A DNA stretch of 64,000 bases from Monocercomonoides exilis (Eukaryota; Preaxostyla; Oxymonadida; Polymastigidae). Positions 60,150-64,000 of the stretch are shown here, piece by piece (position 1 is the stretch's first letter; the number at the start of each line of letters is the position of its first letter). The stretch covers positions 62,001-126,000 of the forward strand of contig LSRY02000022.1 of NCBI GenBank assembly GCA_001643675.2, in the 5' to 3' direction. The notes below the pieces were generated by a model, which had not been told where the DNA came from, did no database searches, and saw only the letters and a program-made list of their open reading frames with translations. The translations under genes were made by a program, and so were the position numbers.

Positions 60150-62078
60150 TTCTACAGGTTGCCTTGAAGCACTTTTCTCTTTTCCAGCTTCAGTGAATGC
60201 TTCACTGTCTGCTCTCTCGCAATGCACCACGCCTGGACCCCTTCTCTGAGAGTGATCTTCTCAAACACATCCTTCGCAACTTCAATTGAAAGATCAATTA
60301 TTACCGGCCTTTTTTTCATCTTCTCCTCATCTTTCATCCATCCTGCTCAGCTCCTCGACTGCCTCCTTTTCCAATGCTCCGAAATTTCCTCGTGTCCCTC
60401 AGTGACCTCTTCTCTCCTTCTGAGCTTATCGAACCAGATGTCCCATCGAGAGAAGATGACAAAGAATTGAAAAAAGCTGCCTGTGACAAAGCAGTTGAAG
60501 CTGGATGCTTCTGCTTCATCAGCCCCTGGTGCAGCATCAGATACACTTCCCTCATGCGCTTGATGCGCTTAAAGATGAATGCTGAATTCTTGGCCTCTGG
60601 TGCTTCTGCAGCTCCTTTGAGCTCCTTCTCTTTCTCTTCTTTGCATGCCTTCTTGCTCCATTTCTGCTCCAACTCCTTCCTTTTCTCCTCTTTCTCCTTC
60701 CTGATTCTTGAATACGACTTTTCTTCCATCTTGAACGTGCGTGTGAAGAACGGCAGAAGCTCCTCGTCTGACGTGAGAAGGTTCATCACAGACATCGACG
60801 GGTTTGCCTTCTACCCTGCTGCTGCTTTCCCCTGTGATGCACGATTCTGAGACACGTTGCCTTGCTGGCTCTGGTTCTAGCTCCGGCTCAGCTGCCCCAC
60901 TCCCTCTTCAGCACTTCCTTCGCTCTTCTCTTTATCATTTGCTGCCATCTTCTCGTTTTCTCCTCTTTCGGAGTCTGTCTGTTGGCTTCGTGGCTGTCCT
61001 GCTGTGTTTGTTTCGTTGACGGGATCAACTGCTCAATCTCATTGCTGTTTGCTTCATCAGCCTTCAGCATCGTCTGCTGCTGAATGAGAATATTCAGCTC
61101 ATCCTGCTCACTTTCCTCCTGCGAATCGCTCTCTCCCTCTGAACTCTCTTCTCTTTTTGCTTGTCTTCGTATTTTTGAAGCTTTTCAGAATTTTGCTGGC
61201 TTCCTTCGCTGCAACTGTCAGATGACGAGGCTTTCTGTACTGCTTCTTCATTCGCTTAGTCGCTTGCTCCACTTTCGCTTGCGTTCCCTTCTCCTTTCTA
61301 AGCTTTCCCTTTCTCCTTCAACTTCTCTTTTCTCCTTCTTTCCACGTCTTCTGGTGTGACGCTCGGAACCGATGCAATGAAAGATGAGATCTCCAACGGC
61401 TTCCCGCCAACATCTTCTTTGCCACAGATATTTTGTGCAGCTCTTCCTCTTCTTTCTCCCTTCTTTTTATCTCCTGCTGCTCTTTAAACTTCTTCATCTC
61501 ATCGTCGATCGCCTTCTGCCCAATCAACCTGATCGATGTGGGCTTTGCATTTCCATCTCTTCCTTTCTTCTTCAGAAACTCGTTCCTCTTCTTCTCATCC
61601 TGCTTCTCCAGTCTCTTCTTCTTCTTCTCTTTTCATTCTGTTTCATTTTCATAAACGCTGTCTTGTGTTTAATTCATCTGGCGATCCTTCTTCAAAGCTC
61701 TCAATCTATCAACAATTCCTTCAACAGCCTCAAAAAACTCACTTTTTGGCTTTCTCCATTTTCTCTTCTTCGCTTTCCTCCTCCTCTTCCTCCTCCACAT
61801 TCTCTTTCACTCCCCGTCTGCCCCATCCTCCCATTTCCTCCAAACAGTTTCCCACACACATTTCCACCCCTTCAAACCCCTTTCTGCGTGATGTTCCAAA
61901 ATGTCCCTCTGCACCCACCCAGCTCAAACACCCCCACCTCCTTGCCTCTCCCGATCTCCACACCACATCCCCTCACCACAACCACACTCCCCCTCAAATA
62001 AAACGCACTCCTCCCAATCATATCTTCAAACAGCTCAATCCATACCAACTCAACTGTCGTGTTCCTTAATTCCCTCAT
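60150..62078 (-). pseudogene. decayed coiled-coil protein gene
   Basis: Starting near an ATG at 62078, coherent minus-strand frames follow one another: a start region (WIELFEDMIGRSAFYLRG), an acidic part, a basic helical part with three TGAs (about 61710-61675), then KPTSIRLIGQKAIDDEMKKF and KRREKEEEELHKISVAKKM. A shift follows, then KPLEISSFIASVPSVTPEDV, further KEK-rich sequence with TAG and TAA, MSVMNLLTSDEELLPFFTRT (60795) and VIIDLSIEVAKDVFEKITL. The order and composition suggest one large coiled-coil protein. Several frameshifts and at least six stops break it. Function unknown. It may have been captured between the 462-bp inverted repeats. Confidence 0.45.
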
Positions 62079-62348
62079 TTAAAAATGTTCATCTTCTTCC
62101 TTTTTCTTCATTTCATGGTGCCAATTGGCTGAAAACATCTAAAGAATAATCCTAATATCTAAATAATAAAACTGAAAAAAAAGTTAAATCCTTTTCAACA
62201 ATAGAAAAAGAAAAAAACAAACACCTCTGATTGTTTTTGTCCTTTAGAATTTTTCATTTTCGTCCATTTTCGTCTTAAAAAATATCAAAAATCCTTATAT
62301 AAATCCGTCAGCTCCGTTTTACATAATATTCCATTTGTTGTTTCATTA

Positions 62349-62810
62349 CTTCGCATAAATATCTCAAATCGCTCAAAATAGAAATACATCGTTAATAACA
62401 TTAATTATTTCATCAAAAAGATAACCACAAAAATTATAAACCTTGCTATTTTACACAAAAATGTAATAAATCAATCAATCATTTATTTTCAGATGTTGTT
62501 TAATTCAAATCACAAAAAAAAGTAATAACACTAATTCATACTCAAATTATAATTATTTTCAAACAACAATTGCTCTTGTTGGGTGTTGTAATACTAAATA
62601 ATTCATTTATTAAAAATTGCCAAAAAATAAATGTTGTAATGGTATTTTCAAGATTTTCTCAATTTCACTTATTTTTCAATAATTCCTTCACACTTCCTTT
62701 TCATTTCACCTATTAACACATATTTGAGCTTTTTATTGCTCATACCACAATTATGAAAAAAAAGATCTTTCTTCGAACAAAGTTACGATATGAAAAATAA
62801 TGACCCATAT
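62349..62810 (-). repeat. 462-bp inverted repeat, right arm
   Basis: Reverse complement of 58701-59162. The match ends where ATATGGGTCA meets unrelated flanking sequence on both sides. Confidence 0.85.
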
Positions 62811-63555
<745 letters not shown>

Positions 63556-63805
63556 TCCAGTCCGCAGATCCCTCTTCTCCCAGCAGGTGCGCCGGATGAT
63601 TCTTCTCCTCCGCTTTATGCGTGTTTTGGGGCAAGGCTCCATCCTCAGCCGCAAATTAGCCTCAAATTCATCACCTCTTCTGTCTTCTGATGACCCCCAC
63701 TTAGTCACAGCCTCTCATTCGTCTATTCCCTTTTTGAGACCTCTGGCTGCATTTACACAGAAAATAATAATTATAAAAGTTATGGTAATTATAAAAATTT
63801 TGCAG

Positions 63806-64000
63806 GCAGAAAAATTGTTTCTGGAAGGATAAAAAGAGAAAGTTCGGGGGAATATTGGATGATTGATCCACAATTCAAAGGAGTTTATGAAGGAGGCAAT
63901 GAATTAAGATCAGTTTCCTTAAATAATACTGAAATCACTTCACTTTCATCACAATCAATGTCATCATCATCATCATCCTCATCGTCGTCATCATCATCAT
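63806..64000 (+). CDS. partial serine-rich protein exon, cut by the window end
   Basis: After a TTTTGCAG acceptor at 63798-63805 the frame reads GRKIVSGRIKRESSGEYWM, IDPQFKGVYEGGNELRSVSL and then a Ser run to the window end, with no stop. It has normal protein composition up to the Ser run, like the kinase tail at 52747. The upstream exon is not resolved; 63587-63780 may contribute. No function can be assigned from this fragment. Confidence 0.5.

Overview
The window is A+T-rich eukaryotic DNA. The evidence is short spliceosomal introns, very long serine runs, a eukaryotic protein kinase, a giant membrane-anchored beta-helix protein and dense nested DNA transposons. The combination suggests an anaerobic excavate protist of the oxymonad type (Monocercomonoides-like). 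That assignment rests on remembered family resemblance and was not searched. Intact genes use the standard genetic code.

Layout. 1-2580: relic of a pogo/Tigger-like transposon (transposase on the minus strand) followed by a palindromic MITE. 3180-17560: mostly decayed minus-strand genes (a coiled-coil protein; a protein with a ubiquitin-like segment), enclosed by 57-bp inverted repeats and interrupted by a 3.48-kb element with 8-bp target duplications. 17679-24253: a TA-flanked element whose left terminal repeat was hit by a small hairpin element, itself hit by a second, inverted copy of the 3.48-kb element. 25564-28578: a low-complexity Ser/Arg/His-rich gene. 28778-41763: a giant surface-protein gene with ten essentially identical 1119-bp repeats, a divergent eleventh domain, one membrane span and a cytoplasmic tail. 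42761-44965: a complete second pogo-like transposon with TA duplications. 45599-50097: a 4.5-kb element with 787-bp terminal inverted repeats, carrying a primase-polymerase/superfamily-3 helicase gene and a small gene inside each repeat. 50472-50856: another hairpin MITE. 51336-55068: a six-exon Ser/Thr protein kinase with a huge serine-rich tail. 57440-62810: relic genes and a 4.1-kb segment bounded by 462-bp inverted repeats. 63428-64000: a long CT microsatellite and the start of another serine-rich coding exon.

Only three host loci look expressed: the kinase, the surface protein and the Ser/Arg/His-rich gene. The rest is a transposon graveyard. Its most unusual content is the primase-helicase element, whose 781-codon frame has nine in-frame stops but no frameshift. 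In the two pogo transposases and the primase-helicase gene, stops often fall where Gln or Arg is expected, which points to decay by C-to-T transitions rather than recoding. The A6/A7 variation in the surface-protein repeats is the other point to resolve experimentally.
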